From an uncultured Caldilineaceae bacterium (GTDB taxonomy: Bacteria; Chloroflexota; Anaerolineae; Caldilineales; Caldilineaceae), in assembly GCA_958295915.1 (NCBI GenBank), contig OY282381.1, positions 1 through 64,000 on the forward strand: a stretch of DNA of 64,000 nucleotides, written 5' to 3'. This document shows positions 28,465-38,900 of the stretch, piece by piece. Made by a program: the position numbers and the translations under genes. The notes below the pieces were generated by a model. The model saw only the letters and a list, made by a program, of their open reading frames with translations, made no database searches and had not been told where the DNA came from. Numbering within the stretch: position 1 is the stretch's first letter; each line of letters begins with the position of its first letter.

Positions 28465-29505
28465 TTACGCGTGCCCCAATCGTTTGACCGACCGCGCGAT
28501 CCACAGGCCAAGCCAGAAGATCCCAGCCAACATACATACAGAAGCGTATTCGATCAGTGGAATGCGCAGAATTTCGTCGATCGTATGCCAACCTCTTTGG
28601 CTGTACAGATAGAGAGCCGCGACCACAAATCCGCTGAGAATGAGTAGGCGAATTCGTATCGATAAACCTAACCCATGCATTTGAGTAATAACAACAATAC
28701 CAGCGAATCCAAAGAAAAACATCGGCCAAATGCCGTTGCCCTGCATGATAGCCACGAGGGTTCCGTGGATCAGAACGGTCGCCTCCAGGACAAAGGTCCA
28801 CCATCGATTTGTGTGGATGCGGGTGTAAAAGAGACTGCTCTGTAAGAGCAGAAGGAACATGTAAAAGAAACCAATCAGATGGCCGCTGGTCGCCACCATT
28901 GGGTGAAACCAGAATGTGTAGATTATCGCCCAAGCGAAAAAATAGCCGTGATAGGTGCGCGCAAAACGGATCACTTCCTTTGCGAAGGGAGCAGGCTTGC
29001 CGAAAAACTGGCCCCGTCGATTATTTTCCATCAATAGCACCCAGACGAGCAAAACAATTACAGATCCCTGGCTGCTAAAGATCGACATGTCCTGGGCTAG
29101 ACCGTCATACCAGATGTGGGTCTGAATCAGATGCAGAAAGATAAAGAAGGCATTTGCCACCAGCGCCAAAACGTTGCTCCGGTGGATTCCTTTCGTGTAG
29201 CGATGTTTACGCTGAAATTGAACATGATAAAGAATCCACCAAATTACGAACTGATGGGCTAGATAGAATCCCCAGGAGGTCGCGTGTGTCCAGAAGGTCG
29301 GTTTCGCTAGTTTCCAATAATACCAACTGGCGCCAGTGTCGGGCAGTAGCGCGATGCTATCCAGGCGAGAATCTAGCGCCCAGATGAAGAGGGTGAAGAG
29401 GGCGCTGAAAGCAATTCCCGCCCATAAGACAAGAGAAGAGGAAAGGTCTGAGGGTTGGAATGATCTGGCAGGTGTAGATTTCTGTGTGTTGGCGCGCATT
29501 GTCAA
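28465..29505 (-). CDS. Polytopic membrane protein, histidine-rich, unknown
   Basis: A 346-residue protein with about nine or ten predicted membrane helices; I do not recognise the family. Many histidines lie in or next to helices (THATSWGFYLAHQFVIWW, FLHLIQTHIWYD, ARTYHGYFFAWA, WFHPMVATSGHLIGF, ATVLIHGTLVAI), a pattern often seen when haem or quinone is bound. It is immediately upstream of menA on the same strand, which fits a membrane redox or quinone-linked role, but that is inference. ATG 29505 and ATG 29499 are both possible starts. Confidence 0.65.
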   Translation of the reverse strand: MTMRANTQKSTPARSFQPSDLSSSLVLWAGIAFSALFTLFIWALDSRLDSIALLPDTGASWYYWKLAKPTFWTHATSWGFYLAHQFVIWWILYHVQFQRKHRYTKGIHRSNVLALVANAFFIFLHLIQTHIWYDGLAQDMSIFSSQGSVIVLLVWVLLMENNRRGQFFGKPAPFAKEVIRFARTYHGYFFAWAIIYTFWFHPMVATSGHLIGFFYMFLLLLQSSLFYTRIHTNRWWTFVLEATVLIHGTLVAIMQGNGIWPMFFFGFAGIVVITQMHGLGLSIRIRLLILSGFVVAALYLYSQRGWHTIDEILRIPLIEYASVCMLAGIFWLGLWIARSVKRLGHA

Positions 29506-29587
29506 ATAGCCTGTAATCTATTCTGTGGGCATTGTTTTATTTCGTGTAGTGAAAAACAGACAACACTACACACCACAAAATACTACC

Positions 29588-30496
29588 TCACAACACATCA
29601 CACACTGCTACAAACGCTTCTGAAAAAACAAACTCATATCCATCCTCTTGCAAACGAGTCGGAACAGCCCGTTGCCCATCAAGCAGAACGGTCGACATGT
29701 CACCAAACGCTACTTGCAAAGCGAAGGACGGAACCGGCATCAAGGCTGGTCTGTCCATCGCTTTGCCAAGAGCTTGTACAAACTCTTTGTTCTGAAGGGG
29801 ATTGGGAGCCGTACAATTGTATGGGCCGGATGCGCTTTCATTCTCCAGCAAAAAACGGATGGCGCCCACTTCATCGCTGATGTGAATCCACGGAAAGTAC
29901 TGTTTTCCGCTACCGATAGGGCCTCCGACAAAAAATCGGAAGGGCAATGCCATCTTCGGAAACGCGCCGCCCTGTGCGCTGAGAACGACACCGGTGCGAA
30001 TAACAGGACGCCGCACACCCATTGCCTCAACGGCGGCTGTCGAGGCTTCCCAATCGACACAGACCCGCGCTAGGAAATCAGGCCCAGGGGCAGCTTCTTC
30101 GGTCAGGATTTCATCCTCACTTGGCCCATAATACCCTACAGCTGAGGCTTGAACCAATACTTTCGGCTTTGTTTCCGCTTCCTGGACAGCAGCTACAAGC
30201 GCCTTGCCGGCATCGATCCGACTCTCCAGAATTCGTTTCTTGCGCGTCGCTGTCCAACGGCCATCCGCGATGCCTTCGCCGGCGAGGTTGACGATTGCAT
30301 CCACATTTGACACCAGATGTCCCCAACCCCTCGGCGTTGCGGCATCCCACTTCTGCAGCCGAACGCCGTTGGGCACTGTGTCCTGCTTTCGGTCAGGCGT
30401 TCTGGTCAGGACAATAACTTCGTAGCCGCTTTCATGCAGACTTTTCACCAACGCCGAGCCGATGAGGCCAGTGCCTCCGGTTACCAGAATTCGCAT
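29588..30496 (-). CDS. TIGR01777 family NAD(P)-dependent epimerase-like protein
   Basis: A 302-residue extended short-chain dehydrogenase. It has the Rossmann motif GGTGLIGSALV at the start, NLAGEGIADGRWTATRKKRI and SRIDAG as in the YfcH/SulA-like TIGR01777 group, the QASAVGYYG active-site strand, and the C-terminal DUF1731 region (PVPSFALQVAFGDMSTVLL then GQRAVPTRL). The reaction is unknown. AGGAGG stands five bases before the ATG. It begins 16 bases downstream of the glycogen phosphorylase gene on the same strand. Confidence 0.9.
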   Translation of the reverse strand: MRILVTGGTGLIGSALVKSLHESGYEVIVLTRTPDRKQDTVPNGVRLQKWDAATPRGWGHLVSNVDAIVNLAGEGIADGRWTATRKKRILESRIDAGKALVAAVQEAETKPKVLVQASAVGYYGPSEDEILTEEAAPGPDFLARVCVDWEASTAAVEAMGVRRPVIRTGVVLSAQGGAFPKMALPFRFFVGGPIGSGKQYFPWIHISDEVGAIRFLLENESASGPYNCTAPNPLQNKEFVQALGKAMDRPALMPVPSFALQVAFGDMSTVLLDGQRAVPTRLQEDGYEFVFSEAFVAVCDVL

Positions 30497-30511
30497 AATC
30501 CCCTCCTAAAT

Positions 30512-33049
30512 TTAGGCCCAAACGCTCAATCCCATTTCCAACGGATAGATACAGGCCGGATGATGAGGACGCACTCGCACGCCGAAGCAGAACTTGCCTG
30601 TATCGTCGGACACAAATACGCCACGAAAATTAACGCGATCCGCCGCATGCTGTTCAGCCAGATCCATGGCAATCGTCTGAGAAATCATCGGGAACTCCTG
30701 GGATGCGCGCTGGCCGATGACAATTTCGACCGCCAGATCGTCCAGAGACAGTCTGCCTGGCCAGATCTGGGCCACAAACTCAATTGGTTCGCCGACCACT
30801 GCCTGAGCAGGCGGTAGTTCCTCTACATGCACTCGCACGGTCGGCCACGCGTCGCGTACATACTGCTTCCAATGGGAAAGATTCCGGGCGACATAGCCGT
30901 CGTTTTTCCGGTAGACTTGGTTGCTATTCATGGCCGGCGCATAAAGAGAACGTGTATAGTCAACCAGCATTCGTCGCATACTAAACTGCGGCCCGCAAGA
31001 GACGATCGCTCGGCGCATTCGTTTCAACCAATCTGCCGGACGATCATAGTATTCCGGCACAATTTCGTCTTCCAGAACGCCATACAAGCTGAAGGCATCC
31101 GCCTCATCTTGGGTATCCACATCTTTATACTCCCGCTCTTCGCCGATAGCCCAGCCGTTCCTATGATCGTAGGCTTCCCGCCACCAGCCATCCAGGACGC
31201 TGAAATTCGGCACGCCGTTTATCGCCGCCTTCTGTCCGCTCGTGCCGCTGGCCTCATACGGACGGCGGGGCGTATTCAGCCAGACATCCACCCCGCTGAT
31301 CAGATGGCGGGCGACATGTATATCATAGTTCTCGACAAAGACGATCTTGCCGAAGAATTCCGGCTCCTGGCTTATCCGGTAGATGCGCTCGATCAGGTTC
31401 TTGCCCAGATCATCCGCGGGATGGGCCTTGCCGGCAAAAACAATCTGCACTGGACGCTCTGGATCGTTCAACAACCGCGAAAGCCGCTCCGTATGCCAAA
31501 AGATAAGTGTGGCGCGTTTATAGGTGGCAAAGCGACGGGCAAAGCCAAGCGTCAACGCATTGGGATCGAGCGCTTTCTCCACTTGTGTCAGTTTGCGATG
31601 ACCTTCTCCGTGGCGCAACTGCTGCCGCTTCAACCGTTCACGCAGGAATTCAATCAGCTTCTCTTTGCGCGCGCAATGGACTGCCCATAACTCCTCATCG
31701 GGTACCGACTCAATCTCTTGCCAAACGAACGGATCGTCTGCCTGGTCCAGCCAATCCTGCCTGAAATAGCGACTGTATAACGCGCGCAGCTCCGGCGCCA
31801 GCCAGGTGTCCGTATGCACGCCGTTCGTGATGTGGCCAATGGGGATCTGTTCCACTGGCGTGCCCGGCCATAGATCTTGCCACATCCGCCTTGAAATGTG
31901 CCCGTGCAGCTCGCTCACACCGTTATGATAGGCGCTCAGACGAAAAGCCAAAACGGTCATGCTAAATTGAGATCCCCATTCATGATCGTGACGAGCCAAT
32001 GCCAGAAAGCGTTCTCGATCGATGCCCAGTTGCCCCCAATACTGCCAGAAGAACTTATCGACGAGTTCGAATGCAAAGGCGTCATGTCCAGCGGGTACAG
32101 GCGTATGGGTAGTGAAAATGTTGCCAGCGCGCACGATCTCGGTTGCAGTGTTGAAGTCCACTCCTTGCTGCACCAGTTCCCGAATCCGCTCCAGGCTTAG
32201 AAAGGCGCTGTGGCCTTCATTCATGTGCCAGGCTGTCGGCTCATATCCTAATGCTCTCAGGGTTCGCACTCCAGCGATGCCCAATACAAACTCCTGACTG
32301 ATGCGCATTTCGTTGTCGCCGCCGTAAAGTCGGGCGCTGAGTTCTCGATCCTGGGGCGCGTTGTGTTCTATATCTGTATCCATCAAATACAGGAATACTC
32401 GACCCACCTGGATCTTCCAAACTTTGGCGTAGACTGTGCGCTCCGGAAGATCTACATGGACTACCACCGGTGCGCCGTCTGCGTCCAAAGCAGGGGTAGC
32501 CGGCACTTCGAAAAAGTCGATCTTTTCATAGATCGCTTCCTGCTGGCCCTCGGCGTTGATCTGCTGGGTAAAATACCCTTGCGGATATAAGAAACCGATA
32601 CCGACGAACGGCAGGCCCATGTCGCTTGCCTCTTTACAATGATCGCCACTGAGGATCCCCAGCCCGCCACTGTAAATGGGAAGAGCTTCATGCAGTCCAA
32701 ATTCTGCGCTAAAGTAGGCGATCAGTTCGTCTTGCCGATCCGGGTAGTTACGTCGGAACCACGTGTCGGCATCCGCTGCCATATAGGCATCAAAACATTG
32801 CAACACCGACGTGTAGCGCTGCAGATAGTTTTCATCCTGGGAAATCTCTTGCAACTTCTGCTGCTTGACACTACGCAAAAACCTGACCGGGTTCCTGTTG
32901 ACCCGCTGCCAAAGTTCCTCATCGATAGACACGTACAGATCCTGGGCGTCCGGATTCCAAATCCACCACAGGTTGTAGGCCAGCTCCTGTAGGCGGACGA
33001 TGGATGTTGGCAGGGGAGGGAGGACAGAAATAGCGCCCAATATTTTCAC
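30512..33049 (-). CDS. glgP: Alpha-glucan phosphorylase (GlgP, DUF3417 type)
   Basis: An 845-residue phosphorylase of the short TIGR02094 type, which releases glucose 1-phosphate from glycogen or maltodextrin. The N-terminal DUF3417 (LQELAYNLWWIWNPDAQDLY) is followed by GGLGILSGDHCKEASDMG, HMNEGHSAF, ITNGVHTDTW and FARRFATYKRATL. The pyridoxal-phosphate lysine is in the segment EASGTSGQKAAINGVPNFS around residue 605. The start is GTG with AGGAG nine bases upstream. It precedes the TIGR01777 gene, and its product could feed the zwf-encoded oxidative pathway at 39 kb; that link is inference. Confidence 0.93.
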   Translation of the reverse strand: MKILGAISVLPPLPTSIVRLQELAYNLWWIWNPDAQDLYVSIDEELWQRVNRNPVRFLRSVKQQKLQEISQDENYLQRYTSVLQCFDAYMAADADTWFRRNYPDRQDELIAYFSAEFGLHEALPIYSGGLGILSGDHCKEASDMGLPFVGIGFLYPQGYFTQQINAEGQQEAIYEKIDFFEVPATPALDADGAPVVVHVDLPERTVYAKVWKIQVGRVFLYLMDTDIEHNAPQDRELSARLYGGDNEMRISQEFVLGIAGVRTLRALGYEPTAWHMNEGHSAFLSLERIRELVQQGVDFNTATEIVRAGNIFTTHTPVPAGHDAFAFELVDKFFWQYWGQLGIDRERFLALARHDHEWGSQFSMTVLAFRLSAYHNGVSELHGHISRRMWQDLWPGTPVEQIPIGHITNGVHTDTWLAPELRALYSRYFRQDWLDQADDPFVWQEIESVPDEELWAVHCARKEKLIEFLRERLKRQQLRHGEGHRKLTQVEKALDPNALTLGFARRFATYKRATLIFWHTERLSRLLNDPERPVQIVFAGKAHPADDLGKNLIERIYRISQEPEFFGKIVFVENYDIHVARHLISGVDVWLNTPRRPYEASGTSGQKAAINGVPNFSVLDGWWREAYDHRNGWAIGEEREYKDVDTQDEADAFSLYGVLEDEIVPEYYDRPADWLKRMRRAIVSCGPQFSMRRMLVDYTRSLYAPAMNSNQVYRKNDGYVARNLSHWKQYVRDAWPTVRVHVEELPPAQAVVGEPIEFVAQIWPGRLSLDDLAVEIVIGQRASQEFPMISQTIAMDLAEQHAADRVNFRGVFVSDDTGKFCFGVRVRPHHPACIYPLEMGLSVWA

Positions 33050-33151
33050 AGCTACACGCTCCTGATGAAGTAGTATTCGATCTTAATCACATCAAATCAC
33101 AGTCTGTGGCGAATTTGGTTGCTGGCCTATGGATTTGTATACTCTTTTGGT

Positions 33152-35866
33152 ATGTTAACACGTTTTCCGGTTAGCCTATGGGTCATCCTCTTCATCGCTC
33201 TGTTGGCCATACTTCTCGCTGGTCCATTCTGGCAGATAAGCGGGCTACCAGGGGGCACTCCGGATGGAGGAGTGCATTCTCACCGCAGCGCTGCAATGTT
33301 TCGCGCCTTCGAGCAGGGTATTTATTGGCCTCGCTGGTTTCAGACTGTTTACAATGGACTCGGCGCCCCCACTTTTCATCATTATAGCCCAGGTCTGTAT
33401 TGGTTGGTAGCTGCCGGCCAATGGACCGGCAGCAGGCTGGATCAGGCAGTGAAAATCGTCGTGACTGCGGCGCTCATCCTGTCCGGTTTCGGTGTATACG
33501 CCTGGTTGCGCTACACGTTCAGTCCGGAAGCAAGCTTAGCCGGCGCCACACTGTATCTGTTCCACCCTCATATTTTGACACGAGCGTTTTACTTTGTGGG
33601 AGACTACCCTCAGCTTCTGGCATTTCTGCTCCTGCCGGCCTGTCTGTGGGCCTTTACTGCCCTCCATACACAGTCGCGCGCGCGCTATTGGCTGGCGGCA
33701 GTCATCACTTTAGCCGCTCTGATCTTGAGCCACAATCTGATGGCAATGGTCGGGGCTGGTATACTGACTCTCTACTGGCTGCTGTTGGCTGCTGGCTACC
33801 GCAAACCGCACGGTCTTCTGCGCTGCGCCGTGGCAGCGCTGTTGGCGGCATTGCTGTCAGCAGGATTCTGGCTGCCGGCATTGGCCGACCTTTCACTGGT
33901 GCAGATCGACAATGCGCGACAAGGTTTTTTTCATTATAGCAATCATTTTCTTAGTTGGTCGGATCTCATTTCTGTCCAGTCTTTTGTCATAGACAGTCGG
34001 GCGGGCAATGCGCTGAAACCGCCCATCACCTTCGGTGCAGCATCGTGGCTGGCTGTGGCTGCCGGGCTATCCAGTTCATTGTTCGTGATCTGCAAAGAGC
34101 GCCGAATCTGGGGCGTTGCCGGCGCTCTGTTTGCCCTGGCAGTGCTCACGCTCTCGCTCCCAGTGTCTGAACCACTTTGGAGAACGGTCCCAGCACTCGA
34201 TTTTGTTCAATTTCCCTCTCGTTTTCTAGCAATCGCTCCCCTCGGCGCGTTGCCGGCGGCCGCGCTGGCTATCGACGCCTGGCAGCCCGGCCGGCGCTGG
34301 CTGCCGGCTCTCACCCTGGTGATGACCTTTATCCTCTTTCTCTTCCCTTATCTGTTTCCTGCTTATACATCTTTTTCACCCTTCCTGCCAATGAAAACAT
34401 TGACCGCCGAAGATACCCGCCTGTACGAACAGTTAGGCGACGCCTGGGGCATGACCGGCAGCAATGAATTTTTGATTCGAGGCGCAAACTGGGACATCAT
34501 TACCGGACAGACAGCAGAGCCGAGTGCAACAAGGCTGACATGGCGTTCACCCCACGAAGGGATTGCCGATCTCTCCGAGCAGACAGAACCGATGCTCCTG
34601 CGTTTGCATTTCCACCCAGGCTGGAGCGCCGGGGAGCGGGCAACGCTGACGCAAGGCCCCGCCGGCTGGACGCAAGTGACAGAACTACGACAACCGGCCC
34701 AGCCGCTCATGATACGCTGGGAAGGGACCGCCTGGCAGCGCTGGGGTGAACGCCTGAGTCTGGTCGGTCTGCTCGCAAGTATAGCCGGCCTTCTATTCCT
34801 GAATCACAGGAGAAAGGGCAGAGGAGAAAGAACAGCATCGTCGTCTCTCACTTCTCCTCTTGGCGCGATGGTGGCGTGCGTTTTTGTTCTGGTGGTGGCG
34901 CGCTATACGCTTGATCGCTCCGGTGGAGCTCCATTTGTGAGACACTCACCGCCGGGGCAATTGGCCTTTGCGGTGGAAGGGCAGCCCATCACATTGGGCG
35001 ATGCTACGACCTATCAGGTGACGCTCCTCGGCTGGGAGCTGTTGAGTAGCGCAACGCCCAAACCCGGCGATACGGTTATCGTTCGCCTGTACTGGCAACC
35101 GCACGGTCGCATCGACGAGCAGCTAAACGGTTTTCTGCACTTGTACACACCCTCCTTGAAGCGTTCCTGGGTTGTCAAAAATCGCGGATCGGGGCGCCCA
35201 GACTCCCAATGGTGGAATCCAGACAAATATTACGTGGACGAATTGCGTCTCACCATCCCCCTTGACACACCGCCGGTTACGTATTCATTAGTCGCTGGGC
35301 TGGTATCTTCTGATGGCGCCAGACTGGCCGTGCCCGGCTCGACAGACGGTGTGGTCCATCTGCGATCTCTTGAAGTAGCGCCAACGCGTCCAGGGCTCCT
35401 CCAACGGGAGCGGCCCATCATCCGTGCGCGGGCCGATACCGCTGACGGTCTGCGTCTGCAGGGCTACGACCTGCAGACAGCAAACTCACATGAATCACAG
35501 GCGCACAGCGGATCGATCCTGCGCCTCTTCTGGGAGACGACAGCGCAAGGCCCTGCCACCGACTGGATCACATATGTTCATCTGCACGATCCCCAAGGAG
35601 AACGCATCGCCCAATTCGACGGGCCGGCCCTGGCCGGCCTGCAACCGACCAGCCACTGGCAGACCGACGCCCTGTACATCGACCAACGGCAGATCAGCCT
35701 GCCAACCGATCTACCGCCAGGGACGTATCTGTTTCGCATCGGGCTGTATAATTTCTCGAGCGGAGAACGATTGCCATTCCGGCCTGACCCCGACGACCAG
35801 GCCCACTTTGAAAACAGCCAATTGCTTGTTCCCCTCACGATTCCAGAAGAGAGTGCAGAGGAGTGA
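33152..35866 (+). CDS. Large membrane protein with 6-pyruvoyl-tetrahydropterin synthase-related (PTPS-related) region
   Basis: About 904 residues. The N-terminal 400 residues hold about ten membrane helices, with a first loop (GGTPDGGVHSHRSAAMFRAF then GIYWPRW) typical of YfhO/PTPS-related glycosyltransferase-like proteins. A periplasmic stretch and another helix pair follow (LVGLLASIAGLLFLNH and AMVACVFVLVVARYTL). The last 300 residues are an extracytoplasmic beta-sandwich-like region with two similar halves (TLLGWELL...VRLYWQPHG and RLQGYDLQ...LRLFWETT). ATG 33152 is preferred over TTG 33119. The C-terminal domain is shared with the next gene, partly at near-identical DNA level. A purine-rich repeat (34805-34860) is translated between the last helices. 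Confidence 0.75.
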   Translation: MLTRFPVSLWVILFIALLAILLAGPFWQISGLPGGTPDGGVHSHRSAAMFRAFEQGIYWPRWFQTVYNGLGAPTFHHYSPGLYWLVAAGQWTGSRLDQAVKIVVTAALILSGFGVYAWLRYTFSPEASLAGATLYLFHPHILTRAFYFVGDYPQLLAFLLLPACLWAFTALHTQSRARYWLAAVITLAALILSHNLMAMVGAGILTLYWLLLAAGYRKPHGLLRCAVAALLAALLSAGFWLPALADLSLVQIDNARQGFFHYSNHFLSWSDLISVQSFVIDSRAGNALKPPITFGAASWLAVAAGLSSSLFVICKERRIWGVAGALFALAVLTLSLPVSEPLWRTVPALDFVQFPSRFLAIAPLGALPAAALAIDAWQPGRRWLPALTLVMTFILFLFPYLFPAYTSFSPFLPMKTLTAEDTRLYEQLGDAWGMTGSNEFLIRGANWDIITGQTAEPSATRLTWRSPHEGIADLSEQTEPMLLRLHFHPGWSAGERATLTQGPAGWTQVTELRQPAQPLMIRWEGTAWQRWGERLSLVGLLASIAGLLFLNHRRKGRGERTASSSLTSPLGAMVACVFVLVVARYTLDRSGGAPFVRHSPPGQLAFAVEGQPITLGDATTYQVTLLGWELLSSATPKPGDTVIVRLYWQPHGRIDEQLNGFLHLYTPSLKRSWVVKNRGSGRPDSQWWNPDKYYVDELRLTIPLDTPPVTYSLVAGLVSSDGARLAVPGSTDGVVHLRSLEVAPTRPGLLQRERPIIRARADTADGLRLQGYDLQTANSHESQAHSGSILRLFWETTAQGPATDWITYVHLHDPQGERIAQFDGPALAGLQPTSHWQTDALYIDQRQISLPTDLPPGTYLFRIGLYNFSSGERLPFRPDPDDQAHFENSQLLVPLTIPEESAEE
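34803..34860. repeat. Purine/pyrimidine inverted repeat inside membrane protein gene
   Basis: GGAGAAAGGGCAGAGGAGAA is followed by TCTCTCACTTCTCCTCTTGG, an imperfect inverted repeat. GAGAAGTGAGAG-like copies also occur at 24350-24385 between genes. It is translated as RRKGRGERTASSSLTSPLG in a cytoplasmic loop. Confidence 0.45.
35427..35835 (+). repeat. 409-bp near-identical block, copy 1
   Basis: Matches 38566-38974 base for base except one position (A at 35507, G at 38646). It encodes the last 136 or so residues of the PTPS-related membrane protein. Confidence 0.95.
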
Positions 35867-35869
35867 GAC

Positions 35870-35928
35870 GCAGTAGCCAGTGGTCAGTTTTCCAGCCCCT
35901 GGCCACTGCTCACGAACCACTGGGGTAT
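35870..35928. repeat. CAGTGG-family dispersed repeat between the two membrane protein genes
   Basis: GCAGTAGCCAGTGGTCAGTT, CTGGCCACTGCTCACGAACC and ACTGGGGT follow one another and form an imperfect inverted repeat. The start region of the GT39-like gene lies in or right after it. Confidence 0.55.
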
Positions 35929-38900
35929 TGAAAATTTCTGTAGCGCGACAACGGATTCTGGCCTCGAAAGTCATATATGCCCTTTTGGGCGTTGTCATGT
36001 TGTTCGGGTTGGGGCTGCGCACATGGAATGTCAACTTCGATGGCGGGTTGAATGTCCACCCGGATGAACGCAATATCGCCTGTTTCTACGCGCCGACCAT
36101 CGGCTGGCCGTCCTCTGTGGACGAGTTTCTCGATCCCCGGCGCAGCCCGCTCAATCCCCTGTGGGATCGGGAGAACGACCGGCGGCGCTCCTTTACCTAC
36201 GGACACTTTCCGCTCTATCTGGGCATCCTCAGCGGCGAGCTGCTGAGCGAGCTGGCGGCGGCGGGCGGATGGCTGCCCCTCCCGCCCAAGATCCTCGCCC
36301 TGATGGAGCAGGCCAACAGCCCCTGCGCGGGCGTGGCTGTTGCTGGTCGGCTGCTGATGGCTCTGCTGGACACAGCGACGATCGGCTTGCTGTTTCTGCT
36401 GGGGCGTCGGCTGTACGGAGCCGCTGTTGGTCTGCTGGCGGCGGCTTTCTACGCCTGCGCGGCGCAAGCGGTGCAGCTCAGCCATTTTTTCGCCATGGAT
36501 CCCGCCAGCGCGACCTTCGTTGTACTGGCCGTCTACGGCGGAGTGCTGATGGCGCAGGATCGCTTCTGGCGGGGGGTGGTCTGGAGCGGCATGGGCTCTG
36601 GGCTGGCGATAGCCGCCAAGTTCAGCGCCGCGCCGATCCTGGCTGTGCCGGTTGCGGCAGCCTTGATCGTCTGGCGGACGGGCGCTCATGGCTGGCGTCT
36701 GGTTGCGGGGGCGCTGCTGGCGCTGCTGTTGGCCTGCGCGTTTTTTATTCTCACCAGCCCCTATGCGGCGCTCGACTGGGAGAATTTCATGCAGGCCACG
36801 CTGGTCGAGCAGGGTCGGATGGTTCGGGGTCTGGCTGATCTGCCCTACACGCGTCAGTACCGCAATACAACGCCCTATCTGTATTTCATGCGGCAGCAGG
36901 TTGTGTGGGGTCTGGGGTGGCCTCTGGGTCTGCTGGCGCTGGCGGGCAGCGGCTGGGCCTTGGCGAAGGCGGCGCTGCTGCGCGCCAGGCCGGGCGAGCT
37001 GGTCGTCTGGACCTGGTTGATTCCCTACTTTGGCGTCACCGGCGCCTTTCTGGCCAAGTTCAACCGCTATATGAGTCCTGTGCTGCCCTTTGCCCTGCTT
37101 TTCGCTGCGGGTCTGGTCGGATGGCTGTCGGCTGGAGAGAGAAGCGGAGAGAGGGGGGAGACGCGACGCGCGCGCCTCTGGTCGTTCCCAGGGTTCGGGC
37201 TGCGCGCGTCGCGGGTTGCGCGCCTTGCGCGCGGCTCGAAAATTATTCCTGTCCTTCTCATTGGCGCCGCTCTTGGCGGCGGTCTGTTCTGGTCTCTGGC
37301 CTATGTTCATGGCGTCTATGGACACGAGCACACATGGGTGGCTGCCAGTCGCTGGGTGTACGCCAATGCGCCGGCTGGTTCGGTGATTCTGTGGGAGCTG
37401 TGGGATGATCCTCTGCCCAAGCGCATTCCTGGTGAAGCGGGTCTGGACATGGGCAGTCATGGTCTGCGCCATATCGACTGGTCTCCGTATGAAGAGGACA
37501 CGGGGGAGAAATACGCCATTCTCAAGCGGAAACTGCGGGAGGCGGACTACGTCATCTACAGCTCCAAGCGCATCTACGAGAGTGTGGATGAACTGCCTGA
37601 ACGCTACCCGCTGACCATCCGCTACTATGAGCTGATGTTCGGCGAACAGTTGGGTTTCGTCCAGGCGGCCGAGTTCACGTCTCCGCCGCGTTTGCTGGGT
37701 TGGGTCTTTGCGGATCAGGAGGCGGATGAAAGCTGGAGTCTGTATGACCACCCGCGTGTATCGATCTTCGCCAAACAGCGGGAGCTGAGCGACGCAGAGT
37801 TCGACGCCCTCCTGGAAGGCTCCTGGAAGGACGCGTTTTTCGGATATCGGGGAAAGGACTCACTGCTCAACTGGGCAACCCTTGTGGTTGCTCCTACGAT
37901 TTCTACGTTTTTTCAGCGGGCAACTACTACACAGAGCCAGCCACTGGACGCGCAGTCGGTGATTTCAGCCTGGCGCCCCAATCGATCTGAGGCTGTTAGT
38001 CGCTGTGATACATTTCCTGATGATGGCGAGCGAATCACAGTTTGCTCTTGCCGGAGTAGGCCTCCCGCAGAGGAATGGCGCTCACTGCATAAAAGGCTGA
38101 CAGCAGGGCAGCCCATCACATTGGGGGATGCCGCCAAGGTGACGCTCCTTGGCTGGGAGTTGTTAAGAGGGTCAACGCCCCAACCCACCGAGACGGTTGT
38201 CGTGCGTCTGTACTGGCAACCGCACGGCCGTATCAACGAGGAGCTACACAGTTTCCTGCACCTGTATGCCCCCTCCTTGCAACGCGCTTGGGTTGCCACA
38301 CAAAATCACTATCCAAGCTGTCAACCTACCAAACGCTGGCATCCAGGCAACTATTATGTGGACGAATTGCGTCTCACCATCCCCTCCGACACACCTCCGG
38401 TTCCCTATTCATTAGTCGTTGGTCTGGTGTCTTCTGACGGCGCCAGACTGGCTGTACCTGGTTCGACAAACGATTTGGTCCATCTGAGGCCTCTGGAGGT
38501 CGCGCCGACCCGGACAGGGTTCTTTCAGAGGGCGCTGTTCCTGAGGGAGCGGCCAACCATCCGTACGCGGGCCGATACCGCTGACGGTCTGCGTCTGCAG
38601 GGCTACGACCTGCAGACAGCAAACTCACATGAATCACAGGCGCACGGCGGATCGATCCTGCGCCTCTTCTGGGAGACGACAGCGCAAGGCCCTGCCACCG
38701 ACTGGATCACATATGTTCATCTGCACGATCCCCAAGGAGAACGCATCGCCCAATTCGACGGGCCGGCCCTGGCCGGCCTGCAACCGACCAGCCACTGGCA
38801 GACCGACGCCCTGTACATCGACCAACGGCAGATCAGCCTGCCAACCGATCTACCGCCAGGGACGTATCTGTTTCGCATCGGGCTGTATAATTTCTCGAGC

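Noticed and set aside
35910..37751. A 613-codon minus-strand open frame opposite the GT39-like gene
   Set aside because: Its Gln/Arg/His-rich composition is the usual antisense shadow of a GC-rich membrane protein gene; no domain is visible.
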